A stretch of 64,000 bases of DNA, taken from the NCBI RefSeq assembly GCF_024124545.1, contig NZ_JAMXSF010000009.1, forward strand, positions 124,001-188,000. Reading direction: 5' to 3'. The stretch comes from Pseudoalteromonas sp. XMcav2-N (GTDB lineage: Bacteria > Pseudomonadota > Gammaproteobacteria > Enterobacterales > Alteromonadaceae). The position numbers were made by a program, and so were the translations under genes. The notes below the pieces were generated by a model. The model worked only from the letters and a program-made list of their open reading frames with translations, was not told the origin of the DNA and made no database searches. Below are positions 27,946 to 37,703 of this stretch, one piece after another. How positions within the stretch are numbered: position 1 is the stretch's first letter; each line of letters opens with the position of its first letter.

Positions 27946-29820
27946 ATGTTTAAAAAATCTGCTTTAACCACAGCTCTGCTGGCTGTGTTACCTTTTTCTG
28001 CGCTTTGCGCACAAGACATTGAACATATTACGATTACGGCGAACAAGTTCGAACAAGCCAGTGTAGATACGCTGACGTCTGTGGCAGTGGTTGAGCGTGC
28101 AGAAATCGAACGAGCTAACGTACGTGACCTGCCGACATTGCTGAACAACCTCGCAGGTATCGATGTTGTACGCAGTGGTGGTTACGGCCAAAAAGCTAGT
28201 GTGTTTGTGCGTGGTGCGGCGACTAAATACACTTTAGTGTTGGTTGATGGCGTGCGTATTAGTGATGCAAACTCGGGTGACGTGTCTTTTACCAATATTC
28301 CGGTTAACAGTATTGAACGTGTCGAAGTCCTCAAGGGGGCGCGTGCCGCTATTCATGGTTCAGATGCGGTTGCTGGGGTGATCAACATTATTACCCGGGA
28401 ACAGAAAGGGCATCAGCTGGCATTGAGCTCTGGCAGCCGCAACTATGGCGGCGCTCAACTGGCTGGGCAGTTTGAGGCAGATAAACTGACGGTCAATTAT
28501 CATTTTGGCTATGAAACCACAGATGGTTACGACGTGACGGCCAAAGATCCGGCATTTCCTCGGACCAAAGAGCATGATCGTGACGGCTATGACAACACCA
28601 ATATGGGTGTAAAACTGAATTATGATCTGGCTCAGTATGGGCAGCTTGCTTTGCATGCACAGCGCAGCGAAGGGGAGGCAGACTATGATTCCTCCTATGG
28701 CAACGATGCTTACGAGTTTGATAATTACACCACTAAACTTGTGTGGCAGAAACAATCGGATGTGTTGAGCCAGGAAGCGTCTGTTAGTCTGGCACAGGAG
28801 GAAAATACACAGTTCCTGTCTGTATTGCCTGATGACGGTACGCCACCCCCGCCAAATGACATTTACAGCACTAAGCGAGATGAAATTGAGTACCGTGCCC
28901 GTTATAAAATGACGCAGTCTCTGCAGTTGATGGGGGGCGTGAGCCGTCTGAATGAAGATTTGTCTTCATCGAGCGCTCAGTTCTCGATTGCTGAGCGAGA
29001 TAACACGGCTGTGTTTGCGGCCGCGTTTTACGATCAAGGTCGCTGGTTGCTGAACGCCGTCGCACGCAGTGATGATTATGAGCACCATGGTCGCGCAAAT
29101 ACGTATACCGCTGACCTTGGCTTCAGAGCGTCGGATATCGTTACTTTTCGGGTTAACCATGGCACCGCATTTCGCGCGCCCAGCCTGACGAATGCGTTTG
29201 TCAAAGACAGCCCCTGGTACTTACCAAATAGCGAAATCAAACCGGAAGAGGGTACTTATAATGAAGTAGGTGTGACGGTAGATACCGCCAATGTGCGCTA
29301 TGATGTGGCCATTTTTGACAATCGTATCGATAACCTGATCAGCAATGAATTTGATGCACAAACCAGCAAGTATATTCCCGCCAATGTGGGTCGTGCACAG
29401 ATGAAAGGCATTGAGCTGAGTGCACAATTCTCAGCATTGGGTCTGGAACATGCAGCTAACCTGACCTTAATGGATGCCAGAGACCAGGAAAAGCGTGAAG
29501 ATTTACCTCGCCGTCCTGGTAAAGCGTTCAACTATGTCCTGTCTAAGCAGTGGGATAAACTAGATGTGAGACTGGCTATGCAGTACCGCGATAAGCGTCC
29601 GTCGATCAGCTACTTTGATACCGACCTGCCGTCGTATACGGTATTTAATCTGAGTGCCAATTACCAGTTGCTTGAACCGATTGCACTTACAATGAGGGTG
29701 GAAAACCTGACTGATAAAACATACTTCAACTCAGTTGCCGGTAAAACGCCAGATGGGGCTTTACTGCCTTATCAGCCGCCAGGCCGTCAGGTTTACGTGG
29801 GTGCTCGCGTGACTTTCTAA
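27946..29820 (+). CDS. btuB: TonB-dependent vitamin B12 receptor
   Basis: BtuB imports cobalamins across the outer membrane with energy from TonB-ExbBD. The 624-residue product has a signal peptide (cleavage near LCA), a TonB box (HITITANK) at the mature N-terminus, a plug domain with VFVRGAATKYTLVLVDGVRI and GVINIITR, and a 22-strand barrel ending in VGARVTF with the terminal Phe needed for outer membrane insertion. The cobalamin riboswitch immediately upstream fixes the substrate as a corrinoid. No btuCDF genes follow; the terminator after the stop makes it monocistronic. Confidence 0.95.
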   Translation: MFKKSALTTALLAVLPFSALCAQDIEHITITANKFEQASVDTLTSVAVVERAEIERANVRDLPTLLNNLAGIDVVRSGGYGQKASVFVRGAATKYTLVLVDGVRISDANSGDVSFTNIPVNSIERVEVLKGARAAIHGSDAVAGVINIITREQKGHQLALSSGSRNYGGAQLAGQFEADKLTVNYHFGYETTDGYDVTAKDPAFPRTKEHDRDGYDNTNMGVKLNYDLAQYGQLALHAQRSEGEADYDSSYGNDAYEFDNYTTKLVWQKQSDVLSQEASVSLAQEENTQFLSVLPDDGTPPPPNDIYSTKRDEIEYRARYKMTQSLQLMGGVSRLNEDLSSSSAQFSIAERDNTAVFAAAFYDQGRWLLNAVARSDDYEHHGRANTYTADLGFRASDIVTFRVNHGTAFRAPSLTNAFVKDSPWYLPNSEIKPEEGTYNEVGVTVDTANVRYDVAIFDNRIDNLISNEFDAQTSKYIPANVGRAQMKGIELSAQFSALGLEHAANLTLMDARDQEKREDLPRRPGKAFNYVLSKQWDKLDVRLAMQYRDKRPSISYFDTDLPSYTVFNLSANYQLLEPIALTMRVENLTDKTYFNSVAGKTPDGALLPYQPPGRQVYVGARVTF

Positions 29821-29829
29821 ACGTCAGTT

Positions 29830-29855
29830 AAAAGGAGGCATTAGCCTCCTTTTTT
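29830..29855. terminator. Intrinsic terminator after btuB
   Basis: AAAAGGAGGC and GCCTCCTTTT form a 10-bp stem with a short loop and a T-run, 10 bp past the btuB stop. The A-rich left side permits use by convergent msrA as well. Confidence 0.92.
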
Positions 29856-29872
29856 GATCTAAAGGGCGGATT

Positions 29873-30406
29873 TCATTCGTCCAGGTATGTGGCAAACTTC
29901 TCAGCGAATGCGGCTAATTTAGGCGCTATCATCACGCTACAGTAACCCTGATTAGGGTTATTGGTATAGTAATCCTGATGATACTGCTCAGCAGGATAAA
30001 AGTGTGTTTTGCCTGACACTTCGGTCACTATGGGCGCGCCCATAGTGGGCGCTAACGCATCAATATAGCGCTGAGTTAACGTTTGCTGCTCTTCACTATG
30101 ATAAAACACCACGCTGCGGTATTGAGTACCTATGTCATTGCCCTGACGGTTTAGCTGGGTGGGGTCATGCAGCGCAAAAAACATCTCCAGCAGCACAGAA
30201 AAGTCTACCTGCTGGGGATCAAAGGTGAGCTGAACGACTTCAGCATGGCCGCTTCGACCGGTGCAGATCTGCTCATAAGTCGGATTGTCGGTATGACCGC
30301 CGGCATAACCAGAGGCTACTTGCGTGACACCCCGGACTCTGCGAAAGGCGGCATCAATACACCAAAAACAGCCGCCACCAAATGTGGCAATTTGCTGGCT
30401 CATCAT
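29873..30406 (-). CDS. msrA: Peptide methionine (S)-S-oxide reductase
   Basis: MsrA reduces the S-epimer of methionine sulfoxide in proteins. The 177-residue product has the catalytic GGGCFWC with nucleophile C13, YAGGHTDNPTYEQICTG and GHAEVVQLTFDP in the core, and a C-terminal NQGYCSVMIAP with a likely resolving Cys. It is a plain MsrA without MsrB fusion. Its ATG overlaps the RND gene's stop as TAATG, so it is the last gene of the efflux operon; GGGAG precedes the start. An adjacent second ATG (30403) is equally possible. Confidence 0.94.
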   Translation of the reverse strand: MMSQQIATFGGGCFWCIDAAFRRVRGVTQVASGYAGGHTDNPTYEQICTGRSGHAEVVQLTFDPQQVDFSVLLEMFFALHDPTQLNRQGNDIGTQYRSVVFYHSEEQQTLTQRYIDALAPTMGAPIVTEVSGKTHFYPAEQYHQDYYTNNPNQGYCSVMIAPKLAAFAEKFATYLDE

Positions 30407-33400
30407 TAAATCTCCCGTTCCTGTTGTGTTTGCGGGTGGGCGTCATGCTGTTCCAGCAGCTTGTCGCTGGTTGCCTGTGGTGACTGAGTGCGGCGTGCCA
30501 GCATGCTGTACGCACAGGGGATCACAAACAGCGTTAAGATGGTCGCAACACTCACCCCGGCAAACACGACCACCCCGATCACCATACGGCTTTCAGAGCC
30601 CGGGCCTGAAGCCAGCACCAGCGGAATGGCACTCATCACTGTGGTCAGTGAGGTCATGATTATGGGTCTGAGACGTTGCACCGCAGCATCGATGATTGCT
30701 TGTTCGAATGCTACACCTTTGTCTCTGAGCTGGTTGGCAAACTCAACAATCAGAATACCATTTTTAGCGCTGAGTCCAATCAGCATCACTATCCCGATTT
30801 GGCTATAGATGTTCAGCGAGCTGTCGGTGGCGTACAGGCCAAACATAGCACCGACCAGGCCCAGTGGTACCGTCAGCATGATCACCAGTGGGTGAACAAA
30901 GCTTTCAAATTGTGCGGCCAGTACCAGGAAAGTCACGGTCAGAGCCAAAATAAAGACGTAGGTCATGGCCGACGCGCCTTCATAAAACAGCTGAGATTCG
31001 CCTTTGTAGTCGACGGCCCCGTCAATGTCATTTTCTTCCGCTGCAACCTGGTTCAGGAAATCCAGTGCCTGTTCCAGTGTATAACCTGGTGCCAGGTTTG
31101 CAGTAATTGTAATGGCTCGCATTCGATTATAGCGATTTAACCGTGAAGCCGTGGCCTCTTCGCGAATAGTGATCAGGCTGTCCAGCGGCACTAGTTGATC
31201 GCTGCGAGAAGTGACATAAATGTCGGCGATGTCGTGTGGTGCACTAAAGTCTGCTTTGGTCCCTTTGAGGATCACATCATACTCTTCACCGCGGTCAATA
31301 AAGGTCGTAACACGACGCTGGCCCAGCATGGTTTCTAAGGTGCGGCCAATGTCGCTGACCGAGACGCCCAGATCGGCGGCCTTGAGTTTGTCTATGCTGA
31401 TCAAAAACTGTGGGAAAGTTTCTTTATAGTCGTGGTCGAGTCTGACCAGCCCCTGATTCGTGCGGGCACGGTTGAGAATACGATCACGCCAGTCTACCAG
31501 TTCGTCATAGTCATTCCCCTGCAGAACGAACTCGATAGGGCGGGACTGACCCCCTCCACCTATGCCCCGGCGCATAATGGCAAAGGCACGCACATCGGTG
31601 ACTTCACGCATCTGGCCACTGATCTCACCCATCACTTCCCAGGTTGAGCGTTTACGTTCGTCCCAGTCAGGCATACCGACAATAGCCACACCACCTCGGC
31701 CTCCCCAGCCAGGCACACGCACCAGAACACGGCTCAGTTCTTCATTTTCGACATACGGCAGCAGGCGCTGTTCAATCTCGGCCATATTAGCGGCATTATT
31801 TTCATAGCTGGCGCCTTCAGGGCCATTCATCATAATGAAAAAAGTCCCCCGGTCTTCTTTTGGGGTCAGTTCTGATGGGATCTGCTGGAACAAGGCGTAG
31901 CTTGCAAAGCCAGCCAGTGCGAGTGTCAGCATCAAGCTGTAACGTCGAGTGATGTTGTCGCTGATCACATTACGGTAGGCAGACTCCAGGCGACCAAATT
32001 GGTTGTCCATCCACTGAGAAAACTTACTTTCTTTATTGCTGGCTTTGAGTACTTTAGAGCACAAAGCGGGCGACAGGGTAAGTGCCGTAATGCTAGAGAA
32101 GATCACGGCCGCACTGACTGCCAAAGCAAACTCGGTAAATAGGGCACCGATGCGCCCTTCCATAAACACCAGAGGGACGAAAACGGCAACCAGCACTAAG
32201 GTGGTGGCGATGATGGCAAAGCCCACTTCTCGTGCTCCGCGATAGGCTGCCAGCAATCTGGGTTCGCCCAGTTCGATACGACGGTGGATGTTTTCCAGCA
32301 TCACGATTGCGTCATCTACCACCAGGCCGATGGCGAGCACCAGCGCCAGTAGTGTCAGAAGATTAATGGAGTAACCCATAGCAAACAAGAAGGTAAAAGT
32401 GGCAATCAACGCGATGGGTACCGTGATTGCGGGTATCAGGGTGGCGCGGATGTTACCTAAAAACAGGAATATCACTAAGACTACCAGTCCCATGGCGATG
32501 GCCAGTGTGCGATACACTTCAATAATGGATTCGCGAATAAACACGGAGGAATCGTAACTGTCCTGAATGGTAGTGCCCTCTGGCAGGTTACGTTTGATTT
32601 TCTCCAGTTCTTTACGGGCATTGTCGACGACATCCAGTGTATTGGCTTTGGCTTGTTTAACAATCCCCAGACCTATCATGTTTTTACCGTTACCGCGGAA
32701 AGTACTTTCAACATCTGCTGCTTCCAGGCGGACGTCAGCGACTTCGCCAAGCCGCACCAGGTAACCCTGAGCGCCGCGTTTAATCACCAGATTATTAAAG
32801 TCTTCCTGGGTTTTGTAGCTGCGGGCGATACGTACGGCAAAGTCGCGGTCCAGCGATTCAATTTCACCAGCTGGCAGCTCGACGTTCTCGTTGCGTAGTA
32901 CACGTTCAATGTCGCTGGCGGTGATATCTCGGGCTGCCATTGCGCGACGATCCAACCAGATCTTCATGGCATATTTACGTTCGCCACCGATGCGTACGTT
33001 TGACACACCATCCACCACCGCCAATCTGTCGACGATAAAGCGCTGGGCATAGTCGGATAGTTGCAGCGTATCCATAGTTTCGCTGTTCAGCACGAACCAG
33101 GCTATGGGGCTTTCATCACTGTTAGACTTGGAAACCTCAGGTGGACGAACCTGCTCAGGCAGCCGGTCCAGCGCCCTTGATACCCGCTCTCGCACATCAT
33201 TGGCGGCGGCATCAATATTCCGATCAATGTTGAATTCAATGGTGATGTTTGAACGACCATTACGACTGGAAGAGGTGATGCTTTTGATCCCTTCAATACC
33301 TGAGATACGGTTTTCCAGCACCTGAGTGATTTTGGTTTCTACGACCTCTGCAGACGCACCGGTATAATCGGTACTAACACTGACAATTGGTGTTTCGATG

Positions 33401-33516
33401 TCTGGGTACTCGCGCAGTGGCAGCATAGTGAAAGCAACCAAGCCAAAGGTCAGCAGTAATAAGTTAATGACAATGGCAAAAACCGGCCGTTTTACGGCTG
33501 TATCTGTGATCCGCAC
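30406..33516 (-). CDS. RND efflux pump inner-membrane transporter (HAE1 family)
   Basis: The 1,036-residue protein is a complete proton/drug antiporter of the AcrB superfamily: an N-terminal TM1 (VKRPVFAIVINLLLLTFGLVA), two large periplasmic loops, and two groups of six membrane helices. The TM4 proton-relay pair D401/D402 is present in LVVDDAIVMLENIHRR, and the later GLSAKNGILIVEFANQ segment supplies the partner Lys. A GTG start at 33516 is used, with AGGGG upstream. It follows the adaptor gene by 3 bp. No outer membrane channel gene is adjacent, so the pump probably borrows a TolC-like protein. Drug specificity cannot be read from sequence. Confidence 0.94.
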   Translation of the reverse strand: MRITDTAVKRPVFAIVINLLLLTFGLVAFTMLPLREYPDIETPIVSVSTDYTGASAEVVETKITQVLENRISGIEGIKSITSSSRNGRSNITIEFNIDRNIDAAANDVRERVSRALDRLPEQVRPPEVSKSNSDESPIAWFVLNSETMDTLQLSDYAQRFIVDRLAVVDGVSNVRIGGERKYAMKIWLDRRAMAARDITASDIERVLRNENVELPAGEIESLDRDFAVRIARSYKTQEDFNNLVIKRGAQGYLVRLGEVADVRLEAADVESTFRGNGKNMIGLGIVKQAKANTLDVVDNARKELEKIKRNLPEGTTIQDSYDSSVFIRESIIEVYRTLAIAMGLVVLVIFLFLGNIRATLIPAITVPIALIATFTFLFAMGYSINLLTLLALVLAIGLVVDDAIVMLENIHRRIELGEPRLLAAYRGAREVGFAIIATTLVLVAVFVPLVFMEGRIGALFTEFALAVSAAVIFSSITALTLSPALCSKVLKASNKESKFSQWMDNQFGRLESAYRNVISDNITRRYSLMLTLALAGFASYALFQQIPSELTPKEDRGTFFIMMNGPEGASYENNAANMAEIEQRLLPYVENEELSRVLVRVPGWGGRGGVAIVGMPDWDERKRSTWEVMGEISGQMREVTDVRAFAIMRRGIGGGGQSRPIEFVLQGNDYDELVDWRDRILNRARTNQGLVRLDHDYKETFPQFLISIDKLKAADLGVSVSDIGRTLETMLGQRRVTTFIDRGEEYDVILKGTKADFSAPHDIADIYVTSRSDQLVPLDSLITIREEATASRLNRYNRMRAITITANLAPGYTLEQALDFLNQVAAEENDIDGAVDYKGESQLFYEGASAMTYVFILALTVTFLVLAAQFESFVHPLVIMLTVPLGLVGAMFGLYATDSSLNIYSQIGIVMLIGLSAKNGILIVEFANQLRDKGVAFEQAIIDAAVQRLRPIIMTSLTTVMSAIPLVLASGPGSESRMVIGVVVFAGVSVATILTLFVIPCAYSMLARRTQSPQATSDKLLEQHDAHPQTQQEREI

Positions 33517-33519
33517 GTT

Positions 33520-34569
33520 TTACCCCTTAACCACAACGGTGCTGCCATTACGAATCTTGGTGGTGCCTTCAGTGATGATCTGCTGACCTGCAGACAATCC
33601 ATCAACAGCAACCCAGCCCTGGAAGCGAGACAGGACATTAACCTGTTGTTGTTTTGCCTTGCCGTCGTTAATGGTGAAGACAAAGTGTTTATCCTGTCTC
33701 GGGATCAGGCTTTTTTCCGGCACCATCAGGGCGTTTAACTCGCCCAAAAAGAGCGAGACATGCAACAACATACCGGGTCTGAGTAAATCTTTTGGATTGT
33801 CGAAGCTGGCTGTCACGCGAATGCTGCGGGTTGCATCATCAATGCGTGGGTCGATATGTGTAATGATGCCCTCAAATGTGCTCTCTGGGTAGGCATCGCT
33901 GGATACAGCTGCGCGCATGTTAAGTTTAAGCTGAGCAAGGTATTTTTCAGGTACCTGGAAGTCAACTTTGATGATGCTGATATCGTCCAGAGTGGTCAGT
34001 ACACTGTTGTTATTGACGAAGCTGCCCACCGATACCAGACGCTGACCCAGTATACCGTCAAAGGGCGCATAGATGGCCATTTCTGCCAGCTTTGTTCGAG
34101 CCGTTTGTAACTGAATTTCCAGCGCATCGACAACGGCATGTTGACTGTCCAACTGTGAACGAGCAGCGGACTGAGTTTTTGACAATTCAGTTAAGCGTTT
34201 GAGCTGACGGCGTTCTTCTTTAAGATTGACCTCTAACTCTTGCACTGCTAGCTGCTCTTTCAAATCTTGCAGTTGGGCGAGTTTATCACCTTGTTTTACC
34301 CTGTCCCCATCATCGAAGTATAACGCACTGATATAATCGCTTTGTGCACTGGTGATGTTCAGAGCATGATTCGCACGGGCTGAGCCAATCGCGTTAATGG
34401 TAATGTCTCGGCTTTGCTGATCGACCGTCACCGCGGCAACCTGAGTCGGGGCGCCGGAAAATGATTTGCTTTTGCCATTGCTGGCAGGTAAATAGAGATA
34501 GCCGCAAAGTGCAATAAGCACTAAAATTATAAAAGGAAAGAGGGCTTTACCCGATTGACTGGCGCGCAT
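33520..34569 (-). CDS. RND efflux periplasmic adaptor (membrane fusion protein)
   Basis: The 349-residue adaptor links the RND transporter to an outer membrane channel. It has an N-terminal membrane anchor (ALFPFIILVLIALCGYLYLP), a lipoyl half-motif (DGDRVKQGDKLAQL), a coiled-coil hairpin of about 60 residues rich in Glu/Leu/Gln, the second lipoyl half (APFDGILGQRLVSVGSFV) and beta-barrel and membrane-proximal domains. The ATG at 34569 is preceded by CGAGA; an upstream frame of 45 codons lacks adaptor-like sequence. It is the first gene of the adaptor-RND-msrA operon. No regulator gene is adjacent. Confidence 0.92.
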   Translation of the reverse strand: MRASQSGKALFPFIILVLIALCGYLYLPASNGKSKSFSGAPTQVAAVTVDQQSRDITINAIGSARANHALNITSAQSDYISALYFDDGDRVKQGDKLAQLQDLKEQLAVQELEVNLKEERRQLKRLTELSKTQSAARSQLDSQHAVVDALEIQLQTARTKLAEMAIYAPFDGILGQRLVSVGSFVNNNSVLTTLDDISIIKVDFQVPEKYLAQLKLNMRAAVSSDAYPESTFEGIITHIDPRIDDATRSIRVTASFDNPKDLLRPGMLLHVSLFLGELNALMVPEKSLIPRQDKHFVFTINDGKAKQQQVNVLSRFQGWVAVDGLSAGQQIITEGTTKIRNGSTVVVKG

Positions 34570-34717
34570 AATTGATTCTCGTTGACTGCGGGGCTTTAGT
34601 GTACAAAAATTCCAAATAGAGCATATTGTCGAACGTCCTGTATATTTGTGCGTTAAACGAAAAGCGAGCAATATGGCCCACGGTATGTTGAACTTTGTAC
34701 CCAAAAATTAAGGCATT

Positions 34718-34822
34718 ATGAAAAAAAAGAAACCATGCCCGAGGTGTATGAAAATACGTAAAATGGTGTTCTGGGGGATCATTATGTACGGTTTTTATTT
34801 GTGGTTTTATAGTTATGGTTGA
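34718..34822 (+). CDS. 34-residue membrane peptide with CPRC motif
   Basis: A 34-codon frame starts at 34718 with AAGG 5 bp upstream and overlaps the start of the next gene by 8 bp. The product has a very basic N-terminus (MKKKKPCPRCMKIRK) with a Cys-x-x-Cys pair, then a hydrophobic, aromatic segment (MVFWGIIMYGFYLWFYSYG) long enough for one membrane helix. The overlap suggests translational coupling with the DUF2982 gene. I do not recognise it; it may be a small zinc- or redox-active membrane peptide, or a leader peptide. Confidence 0.55.
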   Translation: MKKKKPCPRCMKIRKMVFWGIIMYGFYLWFYSYG

Positions 34823-35531
34823 ACCCGTCAGATTACGTGCGCTGGCCAATCGCCACAGCATTGAGTTTATGCTGGTTGGTGCAATAGCGCTGGTTATTAT
34901 CATGGTCTTTGTTACCTTACGGGCAACGCCAATCAGTTTGCTTGAAATTGCACTGGCAAGCGCCGCGATAGTTGCGATTATGCTTGGCTTTTTAAAAAGT
35001 CAGCAGCCTTATTATAGTATCGAAATGAGTCCGCAGCGGCTTGTCTATTATCATAAGTTTGGTGAATTCTTGCTCGAGCATCATAATTTTCACTCAAGTG
35101 GCGTGCCAAGTGTCACTCAAGGAGTTGAAACGCTTGAGTTAAATGTTGTAGGTATTAAACTAAAGGATATCGATGTATTTTTATCCGACCTGACACCCAG
35201 GTTGGCTGGAAAATTACTGATAGAACAGCGGAATATTTTTTTACAAGCTGTTAAAATACATTGCAGTAATGGCAATTGCCCATCAGAATGGCTGATCGAA
35301 GAGGCGAATTACACCTCTCCAAGTGGACAAGCATATTCTGGATTAATGGCGATGTTCGCAAATCGGATGCAGAACTTTAAAACGCTGACAGGCTACGACT
35401 TGATGTTGCCTGCTAACGTACTCGACAGGGATATCTGGCAATTTGCCACTGTCATGAATCGTTGGAAGTTATCACCCGAAGAGGTGGTCAAAAACTTGCA
35501 TAGTGAGTTGGCTACCTCAGCAATGAAGTAA
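34815..35531 (+). CDS. DUF2982-like membrane protein
   Basis: The 238-residue protein has two close hydrophobic helices near the N-terminus (residues about 18-36 and 42-60) and a soluble C-terminal domain of about 170 residues with SPQRLVYYHKFGEFLLEHHNF just after the membrane. The layout and these sequences resemble the DUF2982 family of Shewanella, Vibrio and Pseudoalteromonas, function unknown. It is 12 bp before the next small gene and overlaps the CPRC peptide gene, so the three look like one operon, divergent from the efflux operon. Confidence 0.7.
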   Translation: MVEPVRLRALANRHSIEFMLVGAIALVIIMVFVTLRATPISLLEIALASAAIVAIMLGFLKSQQPYYSIEMSPQRLVYYHKFGEFLLEHHNFHSSGVPSVTQGVETLELNVVGIKLKDIDVFLSDLTPRLAGKLLIEQRNIFLQAVKIHCSNGNCPSEWLIEEANYTSPSGQAYSGLMAMFANRMQNFKTLTGYDLMLPANVLDRDIWQFATVMNRWKLSPEEVVKNLHSELATSAMK

Positions 35532-35543
35532 CAGGATAAATAC

Positions 35544-35876
35544 ATGAGCTTTGAGAAAGCTTTTATTAAAAGTGGTCGCAACACCATTATCCATAAAGAG
35601 AAAAAGCTCGATTTAGTTGTCGTGAATGGAGAAAATCACCCAAAGATTAAGGTGACTCCGACCGGTTTAGTGCCGTTCAAAGAAGAACTGCCAAGAAACC
35701 GTCGCGAAGCCAAAGAGCGTTACTTAGAGGTAGTTCACGTGGCCAGCGTGGATGTGTTTGGTGAAGTAAAGAGACTGTTGTTTATTCAGGCGCTTGACGG
35801 GCGTGAGTACAAGGTAGATTACAGCAAAATAGGCACTAAGTTATTTGTTCGGATCCACCAGGATAGTTACCTCTAA
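35544..35876 (+). CDS. Uncharacterised 110-residue protein
   Basis: I do not recognise this protein. It is basic and soluble, with no signal or membrane segment. A Lys/Arg/Glu-rich middle (residues about 45-62, ELPRNRREAKERYLEV) is followed by beta-rich sequence (VKRLLFIQALDGREYKVDYSKI). Acid-base composition and coding bias match the neighbours. It starts 12 bp after the DUF2982 gene with AGGA upstream, and is probably the last gene of that unit, since a hairpin follows. Confidence 0.7.
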   Translation: MSFEKAFIKSGRNTIIHKEKKLDLVVVNGENHPKIKVTPTGLVPFKEELPRNRREAKERYLEVVHVASVDVFGEVKRLLFIQALDGREYKVDYSKIGTKLFVRIHQDSYL

Positions 35877-35909
35877 GCTTTTCAACGTACACCACACTTG
35901 CATGCAGAG

Positions 35910-35950
35910 CAGGGGATGACCTTGCCTGCAGTGCACCATCCCCTGGTTTT
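35910..35950 (+). terminator. Hairpin terminator after the DUF2982 unit
   Basis: CAGGGGATG (35910-35918) and CATCCCCTG (35937-35945) pair perfectly with an 18-nt loop, followed by GTTTTGG. It lies 33 bp past the last stop. Confidence 0.7.
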
Positions 35951-36017
35951 GGTACAATCGTCCGTTGGCAGCACTGACATGCTGCACAATGAATAAGTCA
36001 CGTTTTAGGGAGTTACC

Positions 36018-37703
36018 ATGCTGAAGAAGTCAGTATTGGCTCTGGGGTTTGCGAGTGTGTTAAGCGCATGCGGTGGCGGCTCCGGTGGTGATGAAAGCCC
36101 GAATATCAGCGTCAGTGTGAACGCGGGTTTAGATATCACCGTCAATGAAAAAATCGAATTTACACTCAAAGCGCTGGGTTCTCCTTCCGGTGGTGTGTTT
36201 AGCTGGCAGGTGATTTCAGGCCCGGACATTGAGGGTTTTCCGCAAGAAGGTGAGGAGCTGACAGTGACCGCACCGGATGTTAAAGGAAATAGCCCGGTTG
36301 AACTTAAAGTCAGTTACACAGCACCGGATGGCACCTCGGCCAGCGATACTGTGATTGTCACAGTCTTGTCCGTTAATTTAGATCCTAAAGCTCAAATAAC
36401 GCAAACCGCACCAGAAAGCGGGACTTCCAAATATGCTGATACCATCACCCTGTCGGGCGTGGACTCCAGTGACCGGGATGAAAATGGTAGCATAGTAGCC
36501 TATCAGTGGAAGATGCTAGATGGGCCCAGTACCATTACCACCGAGCGCACCGATCAGGCCACTCTGAGTTTTGTACATCCCTTGCTGGCCTCGCCAAGCT
36601 CGGTCATCTGGGAACTCACCGTGACCGACGACGAAGGGGGGACCGGTGCCACAACGAAGCGGCTTTCATTGTTGGCAAATGATCAATTGGTACTGGCCAA
36701 TGCGGGGAGCGACCAGCAAGTTCAGGAGCTCGACACGGTAACCCTGGATGCCAGCAGCAGTGTCACGGTTGATGGTCAGTTTTCCTGTATGTGGGAGCAG
36801 GTAAGTAATGGCAGTGCTGTCACCCTTGCAGATGAGCGAGCGTGTAAAACCACCTTTATGGCGCCGCTTAAAAGCGGTAATCAGGCCACTTCGATAGACT
36901 TTAAAGTGACGCTGACCGACAGCGCACAGCGTACCGGTACAGACACCGTAAACGTAGAGATCCTGCCTAAGCCGCTTGGCAACCTAAATGATACCGGCAC
37001 CACTTTATGCTACAACAACACAGCACAGATCAGTTGTGGCAATAGTGATTTTCCGGGGCAGGACGCTGAGCTTGGACGGGATGCCGTGGTGCAGTTTATC
37101 CCTAAAAGTGGTCAGGGCAACCAGGCTTTTGACTTTACGAAGTTTAGTGAGGAATTTGAACCGCTACCAAATAGTGAAGACAGCTTTGCTTGTGTATTGG
37201 ACAATGTCACGGGGTTGATCTGGGAGGTCAAAGAAGCGACCGCGGGGAGCTTGCCCAACACCAGTGTGCGTAACGCACAAAACCACTACACCTGGTTCCT
37301 GGCGGGCAAAGCGAATGTCACACCAGGCGCACCCAACTCGACTTGCCCGCAGGATGATTATTGCGGTGTACAAGCCCTGATCGACGCGGTGAATGAAGCC
37401 AGTTTCTGTGGCGGTAATAACTGGCGTCTGCCGACTTATATGGAGCTGGCAAATTTGCTCGATCACAACAGCAGTAGTGACTATTTGCTTGACCCCACTT
37501 ACTTCCCCAATGTGCCGGATCAGGCATTGCTGGGGCACCAGTACTATTGGACTACTCAGACGAGTGTGGACGGGACTGACGGAAAAGATGCAAACCTGGT
37601 TCGGGCTTTGGTTATTGACATGAAAACCGGCAACGACGTGACACGCAATAAGTCGCAAACCGCTTATGTCAGACTGGTGCGTCGCTACGGGGAGGAAGAC
37701 TAA
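36018..37703 (+). CDS. Lipoprotein with Ig/PKD-like repeats and Lcl domain
   Basis: The 561-residue product has a lipoprotein signal with lipobox LSAC, C18 being the acylated residue, then a GGGSGG spacer. Three Ig/PKD-like beta domains follow (each ending in segments like VIVTVLS, KRLSLLA, VNVEIL), with a SGVDSSDRDENGSIVAYQW stretch typical of PKD repeats. The last 180 residues form an Lcl C-terminal domain (DUF1566, PF07603), shown by GLIWEVKE, NNWRLPTYMELANLLD and TAYVRLVRR. Proteins of this build are surface-exposed and probably bind glycans, an inference from family. The next gene carries the same domain and overlaps this stop. Confidence 0.82.
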   Translation: MLKKSVLALGFASVLSACGGGSGGDESPNISVSVNAGLDITVNEKIEFTLKALGSPSGGVFSWQVISGPDIEGFPQEGEELTVTAPDVKGNSPVELKVSYTAPDGTSASDTVIVTVLSVNLDPKAQITQTAPESGTSKYADTITLSGVDSSDRDENGSIVAYQWKMLDGPSTITTERTDQATLSFVHPLLASPSSVIWELTVTDDEGGTGATTKRLSLLANDQLVLANAGSDQQVQELDTVTLDASSSVTVDGQFSCMWEQVSNGSAVTLADERACKTTFMAPLKSGNQATSIDFKVTLTDSAQRTGTDTVNVEILPKPLGNLNDTGTTLCYNNTAQISCGNSDFPGQDAELGRDAVVQFIPKSGQGNQAFDFTKFSEEFEPLPNSEDSFACVLDNVTGLIWEVKEATAGSLPNTSVRNAQNHYTWFLAGKANVTPGAPNSTCPQDDYCGVQALIDAVNEASFCGGNNWRLPTYMELANLLDHNSSSDYLLDPTYFPNVPDQALLGHQYYWTTQTSVDGTDGKDANLVRALVIDMKTGNDVTRNKSQTAYVRLVRRYGEED

